DNA of 64,000 nt from an uncultured Roseobacter sp. (GCF_947495275.1 NZ_CANLYL010000013.1:1-64000); one strand, 5' to 3'; counted from the first letter of the stretch, positions 42,005-52,537 are shown. Notes: generated by a model from the sequence alone, not told the origin. Made by a program: numbers and translations.

Positions 42005-43897
42005 TCATGAATGTGCACTCAAGACAAACTCATAATTCTCATCTTGGTTATGAGGATGAGAACCATTTGATGGTTTCAAGGTCTCGGGATGTGTCACTGA
42101 ATAGGCGATGTCAGCGGCGGACAAGGTCAATCCGGCAGCTGTCGGTGAGGCCATGTAGAGCGGCACCCAGACGGGCCCGAAACTGGATTTGAATTGGCGC
42201 AGCCCCGGCCCGCCGGATTTGGACACGACCCAACGCGCAAGCCTGCGAAAAAAGGCATTTTCAGGATCAAGGCAGGCGGGTGTCGCTGCCAGGGAGATTT
42301 GCGCGATGTCGCGCGCGCGTGCCGCGGTGATCGCGTGATTGACCAGGGTGTGCATGGTGCCATCAGGGGCGTCGGGCAGGCATCGCATCACATCGAGACA
42401 CCATTGGTGGTCGCTGGTATGAAAGCTGGCATAAGCCAGAAGTTGATCGCCCTGCGAGGCAATAACGACGTATTGACGAGACAGGTAGTCAGGGCAGAAC
42501 CGACCCATTGTGCCGCCCCGCGCGGGACCCCGCGCAACCTGCCACTCGCGGTCGATCCGGGCCATTTCTTCCCAAGGCATGACGTGGGGTGTGCGCACCA
42601 CGATGCCCGCTTTTGTCGCGCTGCGCAGTTTACGGCGCAAACTGCGGCATGAGGGGCGGTCAAGATCGAATTCTGAAGGGGTGAGCACGGCTTCATCGGC
42701 GATGTGAAGGACCGACCAGCCGAGTTTGCGGGCACACAGCGCGATGTGGCTGGTACATTTATAGAGAACTGCGATCTTGTTATATGCTGTCGCTTCGCGC
42801 GCGTGCTCGACCAGAGCGCGGGCAGGATCGTTGGTAATCGGATCGCACAGGGCGGTATGGGTTTGCCGGGTGGGCCATATTGCCAGCGCTGCATTTTGCG
42901 TGACATGCCAGAAACCGCCGTTCTGCCGGATAAGGCCGTATTCAGCGCGTTTGAGCGATGAAAAATCCGGCGCCGACAGGTCTGTTTCGTCGCGGCTTCC
43001 TGAGCCAAAGGGGCGGGTCATGGCCAGCATGGCCAGAAGCGCTGGCACCGCATAGTAGATCACACGGAACATCACGATCGCACAAAGCACATCGGTTGAG
43101 GCTGCTTGCGGCAGAATGCTCAAAAGCGTGAGTTCAAAGGGGCCGACCCCACCCGGAGTGCCAGAAAGCAGAGCCGCCGCCAGCGCCAACAGATAGGCAG
43201 GGAAAAACACCGCGACCCCAAAGGAAATGGCGTCGGGCATGAGAACGAACAATGCCGCCGCTGCCGCTGAGACGTCGACCAATGTCCAAAGCAGTATAGC
43301 CCCGCTTGCGCGCAGCGAGGGAAAGCGCAAGGATTTGCCGAACACTTTCGGTAACTTAACTGTAAAAAACAGATAGGCCAACAAAGGCAGACCCGCCATG
43401 ACAGCCAGCGCAGGAAACAGGGTCCAGCCCGGGGCGGGGAGGATCAGCATAACCGCAGCCCCCACAACAAGCAGACCGATCATGAAAGAGAGGGTCACGA
43501 AAGCGGATAGCGCCATGGCTCCGGCAAAGGAAAGATCTGGCAGCATTCGCCAGCGGGCCAGCGCGCCGGTAAAGACACCAAACCCAAGGGTCTGGGCCAG
43601 GCAAATTGCAATTGTGCCGGAGCGGGCTGCGTGGGAGCGCGAAATTCCGGTTTGCAGGTGACGATGGGCGATGACGTCATAGCGACCTGCGGCCCAAAGG
43701 CTCACGGCTGTCAGAGCCAGCGCGGCAGTCCACTGATTGGCGGAGACATGGGCCATCTGCGCGGTAATTTGTGCGATGGACATCTCGGCCAGACGGTCGG
43801 CCATCAAAGAAAGACACAAGGCAAGAATGCCCAGCGGAAAACCGACACGCATGGCAAAACGGGCCCCGCCGGCCCAAGATAGTTGGATCATTCCCAC
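42005..43897 (-). CDS. MprF-like membrane flippase/aminoacyl-phospholipid synthase
   Basis: A 630-aa protein. The N-terminal half (residues 1-300) is a multi-pass flippase domain of LPG_synthase_TM type, with SGTPGGVGPFELTLLSILP as a conserved segment. The C-terminal half is a DUF2156 GNAT-like transferase (TLVNHAITAARARDIAQISLAATPA; RQFKSSFGPVWVPLYM). In known members it moves Lys or Ala from tRNA to phosphatidylglycerol, giving resistance to cationic peptides. The donor amino acid here is unknown. Confidence 0.82.
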   Translation of the reverse strand: MGMIQLSWAGGARFAMRVGFPLGILALCLSLMADRLAEMSIAQITAQMAHVSANQWTAALALTAVSLWAAGRYDVIAHRHLQTGISRSHAARSGTIAICLAQTLGFGVFTGALARWRMLPDLSFAGAMALSAFVTLSFMIGLLVVGAAVMLILPAPGWTLFPALAVMAGLPLLAYLFFTVKLPKVFGKSLRFPSLRASGAILLWTLVDVSAAAAALFVLMPDAISFGVAVFFPAYLLALAAALLSGTPGGVGPFELTLLSILPQAASTDVLCAIVMFRVIYYAVPALLAMLAMTRPFGSGSRDETDLSAPDFSSLKRAEYGLIRQNGGFWHVTQNAALAIWPTRQTHTALCDPITNDPARALVEHAREATAYNKIAVLYKCTSHIALCARKLGWSVLHIADEAVLTPSEFDLDRPSCRSLRRKLRSATKAGIVVRTPHVMPWEEMARIDREWQVARGPARGGTMGRFCPDYLSRQYVVIASQGDQLLAYASFHTSDHQWCLDVMRCLPDAPDGTMHTLVNHAITAARARDIAQISLAATPACLDPENAFFRRLARWVVSKSGGPGLRQFKSSFGPVWVPLYMASPTAAGLTLSAADIAYSVTHPETLKPSNGSHPHNQDENYEFVLSAHS

Positions 43898-43977
43898 GCG
43901 CTCCGATAGCGCCCCCGACGGGGAGGCTAGCGGATCAGAATGAGATAAGTGTTAACGTGGTCCCGGAGGGTTCCCGC

Positions 43978-44292
43978 TCAGACCTCGTCCATCAATTGCG
44001 CCTTGGCCTGCGCCATAAGCTCCAGCATTTTGGAGCGGATTGTGGCCTCATCAGCCTTGTCGCCGAGATCGCCGGAAACCTTGCGATAGACATCCTCATC
44101 GCCAGCTTCTTCAAAATCCGACCTGATGACTTCCTTGGCGTAATTTTCCGCGTCATCACCTGATTTGCCTAGCAGCTCAGCGGCCCAGAGACCCAACAAC
44201 TTGTTGCGACGTGCCTCCGCCTTGAACTGCATTTCTGCGTCATGGGCGAATTTGTTTTCAAACGCATTTTCGCGGTCGTCGAAGGTTGTCAT
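43978..44292 (-). CDS. DUF1476 protein (F1-ATPase zeta inhibitor type)
   Basis: 104 aa from ATG 44292 (AGGAGA upstream). TTFDDRENAFENKFAHDAEMQFKAEARRNKLLGLWAAELLGKSGDDAENYAKEVI is the hallmark of DUF1476, the alphaproteobacterial zeta subunit that inhibits F1F0-ATPase hydrolysis (known from Paracoccus). Divergent from purC, a conserved neighbourhood in this order. Confidence 0.9.
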   Translation of the reverse strand: MTTFDDRENAFENKFAHDAEMQFKAEARRNKLLGLWAAELLGKSGDDAENYAKEVIRSDFEEAGDEDVYRKVSGDLGDKADEATIRSKMLELMAQAKAQLMDEV

Positions 44293-44448
44293 GGCGCGAT
44301 CTCCTGATGTTCGATAAGCCTCTGCAACAGATATGCGGGCTTGCGACGCTTTGCGCAAGTGGCGCTGGCTTGCAGCAACGCGGGGCTTACACTAAGAGGG
44401 GCGCAACGTCTGCCGTGATCCTCACGGTAAAAGTGCGAAAGGACGCCC

Positions 44449-45210
44449 ATGGCCCGGCGCAAGAAAATCTACGAAGGCAAAGCGAAGATCCTTTATGAAG
44501 GTCCTGAGCCCGGCACGATTGTTCAATATTTCAAGGACGATGCGACCGCCTTCAACGCCGAAAAGAAAGCCGTGATCGAGGGCAAGGGTGTGTTAAATAA
44601 CCGCCTGAGTGAATTTTTCATGACAGGCCTTGGTCAGATCGGCGTGCCAAACCACTTCATCAAACGCCTCAACATGCGCGAGCAACTGGTTCGAAGCGTG
44701 GAAATCGTGCCTTTGGAAGTGATCGTGCGCAACTATGCCGCGGGCACCATGTCCAAACGTCTTGGCATTGAGGAGGGCACCCAACTGCCACGCCCGATTG
44801 TCGAATACTGTTACAAGGACGACAGCCTGGGTGATCCGCTGGTGACAGAAGAGCATATCGCCGCTTTTGGATGGGCCAGCCAGCAGGACATGGACGACAT
44901 TCTGAGCCTTGCTTTGCGGGTCAATGATTTTCTCTCGGGCGTGATGATGGCGGTTGGAATTCGCCTCGTTGATTTCAAGATCGAGGTTGGCCGCGTTTTT
45001 GACGGAGATTTTCACCGTCTGATCGTGGCGGATGAAATCAGTCCGGACAGCTGCCGGCTTTGGGATATCGAAACCGGTCAGAAGCTCGACAAGGATGTCT
45101 TCCGACGTGATCTTGGAGATCTCAAAGACGCTTATACCGAAGTGGCGCGCCGGTTGGGCGTTATGCCCAAAAATACGCCACCTGTGACCAAACCGACCCT
45201 GATCAACTGA
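44449..45210 (+). CDS. purC: SAICAR synthetase
   Basis: Joins CAIR and aspartate with ATP in purine synthesis. 253 aa. Motifs: [65 protein letters not shown] and DFKIEVGR, then [13 protein letters not shown]. Followed by purS after 36 bp, so it heads the purC-purS-purQ operon. Confidence 0.96.
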   Translation: MARRKKIYEGKAKILYEGPEPGTIVQYFKDDATAFNAEKKAVIEGKGVLNNRLSEFFMTGLGQIGVPNHFIKRLNMREQLVRSVEIVPLEVIVRNYAAGTMSKRLGIEEGTQLPRPIVEYCYKDDSLGDPLVTEEHIAAFGWASQQDMDDILSLALRVNDFLSGVMMAVGIRLVDFKIEVGRVFDGDFHRLIVADEISPDSCRLWDIETGQKLDKDVFRRDLGDLKDAYTEVARRLGVMPKNTPPVTKPTLIN

Positions 45211-45246
45211 CTATTTGACACGAAACGAGAAAATTAAGGACAGAGC

Positions 45247-45477
45247 ATGAAAGCGCGAGTGCATGTGATGCTGAAAAATGGCGTTTTGGATCCACAGGGT
45301 GAGGCAGTGCGCCACGCTCTAGGGGCCCTGGGGTTTGAAGGCGTCAACGGTGTGCGGCAGGGCAAAGTGATCGAACTTGACCTCGCTGACGGTGCGACCG
45401 AAGCCGATGTGACCGCGATGTGCGAAAAGCTACTGGCCAATACGGTGATCGAATCCTACTCGGTGGAGACGCTCTGA
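45247..45477 (+). CDS. purS: FGAM synthase subunit PurS
   Basis: A small 76-aa subunit of the three-part FGAM synthase (PurL-PurQ-PurS). [29 protein letters not shown] is typical. AATTAAGGA precedes the start. Its stop overlaps the purQ start (TGATG). purL is not in the window. Confidence 0.95.
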   Translation: MKARVHVMLKNGVLDPQGEAVRHALGALGFEGVNGVRQGKVIELDLADGATEADVTAMCEKLLANTVIESYSVETL

Positions 45478-46145
45478 TGTACGCAGCGGTTGTTGTTTTC
45501 CCCGGATCCAACTGCGACCGCGATCTGGCCGTTGCTTTTGAAGCAGCTGGTGCCAAGGTCAGCATGGTCTGGCACAAGGACAGCGCGTTGCCAGACGGCG
45601 TGGATATTATTGGCATTCCGGGGGGGTTTTCCTTTGGTGACTATCTGCGCTGTGGTGCTATTGCCGCCAACTCGCCCATTTGCCGGTCGGTTGCCGATCA
45701 CGCAAAGAAGGGCGGATATGTTCTGGGTGTGTGCAACGGGTTCCAGGTGCTCACAGAAACGGGGCTTCTACCAGGTGTATTGCTGCGTAATGCAAAGTTG
45801 AAGTACATCTGTCAAACTGTTGGTTTAAAGGTAGAAACATCTGCATCTGAATACACCAAAGGGTACAATGCGGGCGACGTCATAAACATTCCAATTGCCC
45901 ATCATGATGGCAATTATTTTGCTGATGACGATACCATTGCGCGGCTGCAAGGTGAGGACCGTGTCGCGTTTACTTACACTGACAATCCGAATGGCGCGCG
46001 CGCGGATATCGCGGGCATCCTGTCGGAAAATCGCCGCGTATTGGGCATGATGCCGCACCCGGAGCGAGCGGCGGATGTTGGCCATGGCGGCACCGACGGT
46101 CAGGCGCTCTTCCGCGCATTGTCGCGTGCGCTCATCACAGCGTGA
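45477..46145 (+). CDS. purQ: FGAM synthase glutaminase subunit PurQ
   Basis: A class I glutamine amidotransferase feeding ammonia to PurL. 222 aa from ATG 45477. Nucleophile Cys in [11 protein letters not shown], oxyanion region [13 protein letters not shown], and a His/Glu pair in [10 protein letters not shown]. Co-translated with purS. Confidence 0.96.
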   Translation: MYAAVVVFPGSNCDRDLAVAFEAAGAKVSMVWHKDSALPDGVDIIGIPGGFSFGDYLRCGAIAANSPICRSVADHAKKGGYVLGVCNGFQVLTETGLLPGVLLRNAKLKYICQTVGLKVETSASEYTKGYNAGDVINIPIAHHDGNYFADDDTIARLQGEDRVAFTYTDNPNGARADIAGILSENRRVLGMMPHPERAADVGHGGTDGQALFRALSRALITA

Positions 46146-46182
46146 CTTGAGCCTATCGGGCGCTTTCGCGTAGATTACGCGG

Positions 46183-47943
46183 ATGAGCAGCAACGTCGAT
46201 CCTGACAATCAAGAACGAGCGGTCAATTGGCGCGTGCGCGTGGCCTTGGGCGTATTGTTGCTACTGGCCGTCTCTGTCGTTGCCGTCACCAACAGCCTGC
46301 TGACGGATCGCTTTACCGAAAGCACGCGCAATCGGGCGGAGTTGCGACTGGCACTCTATAGCGGCAACCTGCTGTCGGAATTGCGCCAGAATGCAATTGT
46401 GCCACAGCTTCTGGCCCGCGACGCCGAATTGATCGGTGCCCTTAACTCCGCCGATTATACCGCCTCGACCCGCCGATTGATTTCCTTTGTCGAGGAGATT
46501 GGGGCGGCCTCTCTGATGCTTTTGGATATTGATGGGCGAACGGTGGCGGCAACCGACCGCAACCGGCTTGGGTCGAGCCACCGCGCGGAGGCCTATTTCG
46601 TTGACGCGATCCGGTCCAATTCCACCATCTTCACGGTCGCCGAACGGGAAACCGGCGGATACGGGTTTGTATATTCGCGCCGGGTTCAGTCAGGTTCCGA
46701 CGTTCTCGGGGTGATTGCGGTTGAGGTCGATTTGCAGAAATTCGGCCGCGCCTGGGCAGGGATCTCCGACGCGGTAGTTGTGACCGACAGCACCGGCACG
46801 ATCATTCTGACAACAGAACCCCGCTGGCGGGGGCGTACAGAAGAAGAAGCTTTGGCGCGTCAGACGCCACAAAACGCAATTCAGCGTGCCATTCAGGCGA
46901 CGGCCGATTGGACCGCCCTGCCGCCTGATGCCTATCTGCAGGGCGAAGCGGTCATGCGGCTGGAAACCCGCATTCCTTTTCGTGGTTGGCGAATGGCGAG
47001 TTTTACAACCTATGCGTCGGTGCGTGAGAGGGTGAATGGTGTTTTGGCGCTTGAAATCATGGGCTTTGCGATTCTTCTGGCGCTCAGCTTCTATGCGCTG
47101 AGCCGCAGGACGGCGCTGCGCATGGCTCTGTTTCAGCGGGAATCTGCCGAACTGCGCGCACTTAACGTGGCGCTACAGCGAGAAATCGCCGAGCGCAAAA
47201 GGGTGCAGGAAACGCTCGCCGTGGCCGAACAGACCCTTGAACAATCCAGCAAACTGGCGGCCTTGGGTGAGATGTCTGCAGCGGTCAGTCATGAACTTAA
47301 TCAGCCACTTGCTGCGATGAAAACCTATCTGGCTGGCGCACGGCTTTTGTTGCGCAGGAACCGACAGGAAGAAGCGCTGTCTTCCTTTGGGCGCATTGAT
47401 GATCTGATCGAGCGGATGGGCGGTATCACGCGTCAATTGAAATCCTATGCTCGCAAGGGGCAGGAGGCCTTTTCCCCAGTAGATATGGGGGATGCGCTGG
47501 CCTCCGCCCTTTCCATGATGGAGCCACAGTTGCGTCAGCGCCATGTCCAGATCAGTCGGATCGTGCCTGAGACGCCGGTTCAGGTGATGGGGGACAGGCT
47601 GCGCATTGAGCAGGTGATGGTGAACCTGTTGCGCAATGCGATTGATGCCACTAAATCCGAGCGGTTGCCGAAGGTTGATATCATGCTGTCAGCTGGCGAG
47701 ACGGCGACGTTGACCGTCCGTGACAATGGGCCGGGCATCGAAGACCTAGATCAGCTCTTCGAACCGTTTTACACTACCAAGCAGGCAGGGGACGGCGTGG
47801 GGCTGGGTCTTGCCATCTCCTCGGGGATTGTTAACGACCTTGGAGGACGGCTCACCGCACGTAATGGACAAGCGGGCGGCGCAGTTTTTGAAATGCAGCT
47901 GCCTATTTTGGGCAGCGAACACAGCACACAAGCGGCGGAGTAA
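46183..47943 (+). CDS. dctB: DctB-like sensor histidine kinase
   Basis: A 586-aa kinase. TM1 spans residues 12-38 and TM2 about 288-308, enclosing a double-PAS/Cache periplasmic sensor (LLDIDGRTVAATDRN; YGFVYSRRV). A coiled coil leads to H370 (SAAVSHELNQPLAAMKTYLAGARLL), then NLLRNAIDATK, DNGPGIED and GVGLGLAISSGIV. The class senses C4-dicarboxylates in rhizobia. No dct transporter is in the window, so the ligand is unknown. Three bases separate it from its response regulator. Confidence 0.8.
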   Translation: MSSNVDPDNQERAVNWRVRVALGVLLLLAVSVVAVTNSLLTDRFTESTRNRAELRLALYSGNLLSELRQNAIVPQLLARDAELIGALNSADYTASTRRLISFVEEIGAASLMLLDIDGRTVAATDRNRLGSSHRAEAYFVDAIRSNSTIFTVAERETGGYGFVYSRRVQSGSDVLGVIAVEVDLQKFGRAWAGISDAVVVTDSTGTIILTTEPRWRGRTEEEALARQTPQNAIQRAIQATADWTALPPDAYLQGEAVMRLETRIPFRGWRMASFTTYASVRERVNGVLALEIMGFAILLALSFYALSRRTALRMALFQRESAELRALNVALQREIAERKRVQETLAVAEQTLEQSSKLAALGEMSAAVSHELNQPLAAMKTYLAGARLLLRRNRQEEALSSFGRIDDLIERMGGITRQLKSYARKGQEAFSPVDMGDALASALSMMEPQLRQRHVQISRIVPETPVQVMGDRLRIEQVMVNLLRNAIDATKSERLPKVDIMLSAGETATLTVRDNGPGIEDLDQLFEPFYTTKQAGDGVGLGLAISSGIVNDLGGRLTARNGQAGGAVFEMQLPILGSEHSTQAAE

Positions 47944-47946
47944 GCC

Positions 47947-49281
47947 ATGACACAGGCCATGAAAATCGCAATCGTGGACGACGAACAGGACATGCGGCAG
48001 TCGATCAGCCAGTGGCTGGCACTATCGGGATATGACACAGAGACGTTTTCCAGCGCCGAAGATGCGCTCAAGACATTGGGGCCTGATTATCCGGGCATTG
48101 TGATCTCTGATATCAAGATGCCTGGCATGGACGGGATGCAGTTCCTGAAAAAACTGATGGGCAATGACAGCGCGCTGCCTGTGATCATGATCACGGGGCA
48201 CGGCGATGTGCCAATGGCTGTGGAAGCCATGCGCGTTGGCGCATTTGATTTCCTTGAAAAGCCGTTCAACCCCGACCGGATGAACGAATTGGCCAAAAAA
48301 GCCACCGGCGCACGCCGCCTTGTGATGGACAACCGGGCGTTGCGGCGGGAGCTGTCGGATGGCGGTCAACTGATGAAAAAGCTGATTGGCCAAAGCCCCG
48401 TAATGGAGCGGCTGCGCGAGGATATCCTTGATCTGGGGCAGGCCGACGGCCATGTGCTGATTGACGGCGAAACCGGCACCGGTAAAACCCTGGTGGCCCA
48501 TGCGTTACATGCGGTGGGCAGTCGCGCGGGCAAGAAATTCGTTCTGGTCAGCTGCGGGGCTTATGAGGAAGAAGCCCTGAGCAAACGGCTTTTTGGTCCG
48601 ATGTTGCCGGAAGACGCACAATTGCCAGCGATCGAGGAAGCACGTGGCGGGACATTGGTGTTGGAAGACATCGAAGCGCTGTCAGAGACCATGCAGGCGC
48701 GGTTGCTGAGCGTGATCAACGAGCAGGGCGCCCCGGCGGAAACGCGCATTGTCGCGATTTCAAACCTGCAGGAAGCAGGCCGTACATCGGAAGACGCCCT
48801 GCGCGCGGATCTTTTTTACCGGCTGGCAGCCCTGCGCATTACCGTGCCGCCGTTGCGTCAACGTGGCGAAGACATCCTGACGCTATTCACGCGACTGAGT
48901 GAGCAGTTCTCAGATGAATACGGCTGTGATGCGCCGCAGGTCTCGGCCCAGGAGGCGGCGCAGCTTTTGCAGGCGCCCTGGCCGGGCAATGTGCGTCAGC
49001 TGATCAATGTCGCTGAACGCGCCGTCTTGCAGTCACGTCGGGGGTCGGGAACGATTGCGTCGCTGTTGATGAACGATCACGAAGACATGCAGCCGGTCAT
49101 GACCACGGAAGGCAAACCGCTGAAAGAATATGTGGAAGCATTTGAGCGGATGCTGATCGACAACACTATGCGGCGGCATCGCGGCTCGATTGCCAGCGTC
49201 ATGGAGGAATTATGCCTGCCACGACGCACGCTTAACGAGAAAATGGCAAAGTACGGGCTACAGCGATCAGATTACCTTTGA
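47947..49281 (+). CDS. dctD: DctD-like response regulator lacking the GAFTGA loop
   Basis: 444 aa: receiver (phosphoacceptor D55, SDIKMPGMDG), AAA+ domain with Walker A GETGTGKT and Walker B GGTLVLEDIEAL, arginine-finger region DLFYRLAALRITVPPLRQRGEDI, and a Fis HTH (HRGSIASVMEELCLPRRTLNEKMAKYG). After LFG the usual GAFTGA sigma-54-contact loop is replaced by PMLPEDAQL. It therefore probably does not activate sigma-54 promoters in the normal way, similar to Rhodobacter capsulatus NtrC, which works with sigma-70. Confidence 0.85.
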   Translation: MTQAMKIAIVDDEQDMRQSISQWLALSGYDTETFSSAEDALKTLGPDYPGIVISDIKMPGMDGMQFLKKLMGNDSALPVIMITGHGDVPMAVEAMRVGAFDFLEKPFNPDRMNELAKKATGARRLVMDNRALRRELSDGGQLMKKLIGQSPVMERLREDILDLGQADGHVLIDGETGTGKTLVAHALHAVGSRAGKKFVLVSCGAYEEEALSKRLFGPMLPEDAQLPAIEEARGGTLVLEDIEALSETMQARLLSVINEQGAPAETRIVAISNLQEAGRTSEDALRADLFYRLAALRITVPPLRQRGEDILTLFTRLSEQFSDEYGCDAPQVSAQEAAQLLQAPWPGNVRQLINVAERAVLQSRRGSGTIASLLMNDHEDMQPVMTTEGKPLKEYVEAFERMLIDNTMRRHRGSIASVMEELCLPRRTLNEKMAKYGLQRSDYL

Positions 49282-49757
49282 GTAGGGTGACCTGAAGGAA
49301 AGTTTCGGAAAAACGACGTGAAAACCGGGGGATAGGCGCAAATTCAGCGCCTATTCGCACATTGCCCATTGTGTTTTCACATCCTGTGGCATTATCTAAG
49401 GGAATGGAGGCATGTCGCCCGCCGACAATCCGCTTCCTGAGAGATTCGCTGCCTTGGGCCCCCGTGTGGACGTATCACACACCCGATGCAGACCGATTGG
49501 GCCGGAAACGGCCGAGGAACCGCTGATGTGGCTGAAGGCAAAGCGCCCTAAACACACAGTATAATAATGGATACGTGGCAGCCTTTACGCCCGTATCGGA
49601 GAAGAAACGCGATGACGCGCGCCGATGCATTGAGCAGATTTGCCATGGCCCCACCGGGCCAGATTGGCCGTGCGTCCCTGATCGCCCTGACAAGACATAT
49701 TCCGCAACGCCAGGCGCCCCCGGGCGATGGTCGGCTGCGGCTGTGCAATCTGGAAAT
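49282..49757. promoter_or_regulatory. Long leader upstream of rne
   Basis: No gene is supported in 476 bp, although the rne frame is open back to 49575. ATAGGCGC/GCGCCTAT forms a hairpin near 49331-49355, possibly the dctD terminator. TATAAT lies at 49560-49565 without a clear -35 box. A long rne leader fits known rne 5'-UTR autoregulation. Confidence 0.45.
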
Positions 49758-52520
49758 ATGGCTAAGAAAATGCTTATCGATGCCACCCACGCGGAGGAAA
49801 CCCGCGTCGTGGTGGTCGACGGAAACAAGGTCGAGGAGTTCGATTTTGAATCCGAAAACAAACGCCAGCTTGCTGGCAACATTTACCTCGCAAAAGTAAC
49901 CCGGGTCGAGCCGTCGCTACAGGCGGCCTTCGTAGACTATGGCGGCAATCGCCATGGGTTCCTTGCGTTCTCGGAAATTCATCCGGACTATTATCAGATC
50001 CCGGTCGCGGACCGTCAGGCGCTGATGGAAGAAGAACGTGCCTACGCCGAAGCGCAAAAGGCGAAGGAAGACGAGGAAGAAAAACCCAAGCGTCGCTCAC
50101 GCAGCCGCAGCCGCTCGAAATCGAAGGCCGCTGAGGCGAAAAGCGATGATGCGGTGATCTCGCAGGACGTCGAATCCGATCAGATCGATGGCATGGAAAC
50201 CATTGATCTGGCAGCGGAAGAGGGTTCCTCGCCGATGGAGCGCGTGGCTGAAACGCCCGTTGAAGAGCCTGTTGAGCCGCCTGTAGAAGAAGCACCCGTT
50301 GAGGCGGTTGATGATGGTGTCTCCGAAGAAGGGACGGCCGGATCAGAAGAACCTGTGTCTGAAGATGAAGAGGCGGTTGAGGCCCCTGAAGCGGCAGATG
50401 AGGATGACGATGATGACGACGTGTCCTCGCGCAAGTCCGATGCTTCCGCCAAGGATGACAGCATCGAATCCGTCGCGGACGATGACGATCAGGAAGACAT
50501 TCGGCCCGCTCGCAAACCCCGTCCTCGCCGGTACAAAATCCAGGAAGTCATCAAGGTTCGCCAGATCCTTCTGGTGCAGGTGGTCAAGGAAGAGCGCGGC
50601 AACAAGGGTGCAGCACTCACCACCTATTTGTCCTTGGCCGGTCGATACTGTGTGCTCATGCCCAATACCGCGCGGGGCGGCGGGATTTCCCGCAAGATCA
50701 CCAATGCCGCAGACCGTAAGAAGCTCAAGGACATCGCCAATGAGATCGAGGTGCCGGAGGGCGCAGGGCTCATCGTACGCACTGCCGGTGCCAAACGGAC
50801 CAAAGCGGAGATCAAACGTGACTATGAGTACCTGCAGCGGCTGTGGGAACAAATTCGCGAATTGACCCTGAAGTCCATCGCGCCGGCGAAGATTTACGAG
50901 GAAGGCGACCTGATCAAACGGTCGATCCGCGATCTTTATAATCGCGAGATCGACGAAGTGTTTGTGGAGGGCGAGCGCGGCTACCGCATCGCCAAGGACT
51001 TCATGAAGATGATCATGCCGTCCCACGCGAAAAATGTGAAACTTTACGCCGAAAGCCTGCCGCTTTTTGCGCGTTATCAGGTGGAAAGCTATCTGGCGGG
51101 CATGTTCAACCCGACGGTACAATTACCCTCAGGTGGCTACATCGTGATTGGCGTGACCGAGGCGCTGGTGGCTATTGACGTGAACTCCGGTCGCGCGACC
51201 AAGGAAGGCTCGATCGAGCAGACGGCGACCAAAACCAACCTTGAGGCTGCCGATGAGGTGGCGCGCCAGTTGCGGCTGCGTGACCTTGCCGGTCTGATCG
51301 TGATCGATTTCATCGACATGGACGAGCGCAAGAACAACGCCGCCGTCGAAAAGCGCATGAAGGAAAAGCTCAAAACCGACCGTGCCCGCATTCAGGTGGG
51401 CCGCATTTCGGGCTTTGGTCTGATGGAAATGTCGCGCCAGCGTCTGCGCCCGGGTATGATCGAGGCCACGACGCAGCCATGTCAGGCCTGCCACGGTACC
51501 GGCCTGATCCGTTCGGATGATAATCTCGCCCTGTCGATCCTGCGCCAGATCGAAGAAGAGGGCACCCGCAAGCGGTCCCGTGAGGTTTTGGTGCGTGCAC
51601 CTGTGGGCATCGCCAATTTCCTGATGAACCAGAAACGTGAACATATCGCCCAGATTGAAGGACGTTATGGCTTGTCGGTTCGGATCGAGGGTGATCCGGC
51701 ATTGGTTAGCCCGGATTTCAGTCTTGAGAAATTCAAAACCGCGACACGTGTTGTGCCGGTTGCCGCCGCACAAGTGGTGTCGGTCGACACTTCTTTGATG
51801 GATCAGATTGATGCGGATGACAGCGATGTCGTGGACGCGGATGAAGCGCCCGCCGCACCCGCCGGGGACGCCGCTGGCAATACGGCTGCTCCGGAAGAGG
51901 GAGATGGTAAGCCAAAACGTCGCCGTCGCCGCCGCCGTCGCAGTCGCAACAAATCCAATGGTGCTGAAGCGTCACAAGTTGAAGATAACGGCTCAGCTGG
52001 CGGAACAGAGGGCGAGAAACCAACTGAGCCTGCCGAGGTGGCATCAGAGACGCAATCTGACGCGCATGAAGCGCAGGTAGAGGTGCCCGAAGAAAAGGCC
52101 GAGAAACCAAAGCCGAAACGCCGGTCGCGTAGCTCAAAGGCGAAAGCTGAAAAAGAGGACGCGGTATCTGAAGAGGCGTCTGTGGTTGATGCGCCAGAAT
52201 CGGCTGCGGAAGAACCTGCGCCAAAACCAAAACGCAAGCGGGCCAGTCGCGCAAAAGCACCCAAGGTTGAAGCGGCAGCCGCAGAGCCCGCCCAAGCCCC
52301 AGCGCCCGAGGCAACTGCCACAAGCGATACTCAGCCCGATGAGCCCGCCGCCGAGACGGAACAGCCCAAACCTCAACCTGTGCCCGAAGCGGCAGCGGTG
52401 GTTGAGCAAGCGCCTGATCCAGTGCCAGAACCCGTCGCTGCTGCTCCCGAGCCCGAGCCCGAGCCGGAGGCGGCACCAGCCAAGCCCAAGCGGAGGGGTT
52501 GGTGGTCGCTTGGTGGCTGA
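49758..52520 (+). CDS. rne: Ribonuclease E
   Basis: A 920-aa endoribonuclease, core of the RNA degradosome. The start is ATG 49758 (MAKKMLIDATHAEETRVVVVDG). The S1 domain is split by an acidic and Arg/Ser insertion at about residues 90-255, typical of alphaproteobacteria. The catalytic domain has VAIDVNSGRATKEG and GLIVIDFIDMD (metal Asp), and the Zn-link is TQPCQACHGTG. The C-terminal 230 residues are low-complexity Arg-rich and Glu/Ala/Pro-rich, the RNA- and partner-binding scaffold. Confidence 0.96.
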   Translation: MAKKMLIDATHAEETRVVVVDGNKVEEFDFESENKRQLAGNIYLAKVTRVEPSLQAAFVDYGGNRHGFLAFSEIHPDYYQIPVADRQALMEEERAYAEAQKAKEDEEEKPKRRSRSRSRSKSKAAEAKSDDAVISQDVESDQIDGMETIDLAAEEGSSPMERVAETPVEEPVEPPVEEAPVEAVDDGVSEEGTAGSEEPVSEDEEAVEAPEAADEDDDDDDVSSRKSDASAKDDSIESVADDDDQEDIRPARKPRPRRYKIQEVIKVRQILLVQVVKEERGNKGAALTTYLSLAGRYCVLMPNTARGGGISRKITNAADRKKLKDIANEIEVPEGAGLIVRTAGAKRTKAEIKRDYEYLQRLWEQIRELTLKSIAPAKIYEEGDLIKRSIRDLYNREIDEVFVEGERGYRIAKDFMKMIMPSHAKNVKLYAESLPLFARYQVESYLAGMFNPTVQLPSGGYIVIGVTEALVAIDVNSGRATKEGSIEQTATKTNLEAADEVARQLRLRDLAGLIVIDFIDMDERKNNAAVEKRMKEKLKTDRARIQVGRISGFGLMEMSRQRLRPGMIEATTQPCQACHGTGLIRSDDNLALSILRQIEEEGTRKRSREVLVRAPVGIANFLMNQKREHIAQIEGRYGLSVRIEGDPALVSPDFSLEKFKTATRVVPVAAAQVVSVDTSLMDQIDADDSDVVDADEAPAAPAGDAAGNTAAPEEGDGKPKRRRRRRRRSRNKSNGAEASQVEDNGSAGGTEGEKPTEPAEVASETQSDAHEAQVEVPEEKAEKPKPKRRSRSSKAKAEKEDAVSEEASVVDAPESAAEEPAPKPKRKRASRAKAPKVEAAAAEPAQAPAPEATATSDTQPDEPAAETEQPKPQPVPEAAAVVEQAPDPVPEPVAAAPEPEPEPEAAPAKPKRRGWWSLGG

Positions 52521-52537
52521 TCACCTTGCTGATTGAA

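Noticed and set aside
49575-49757. N-terminal extension of RNase E
   Set aside because: The residues are unlike RNase E, whose conserved start is the MLIDATHAEETRV segment just after 49758.
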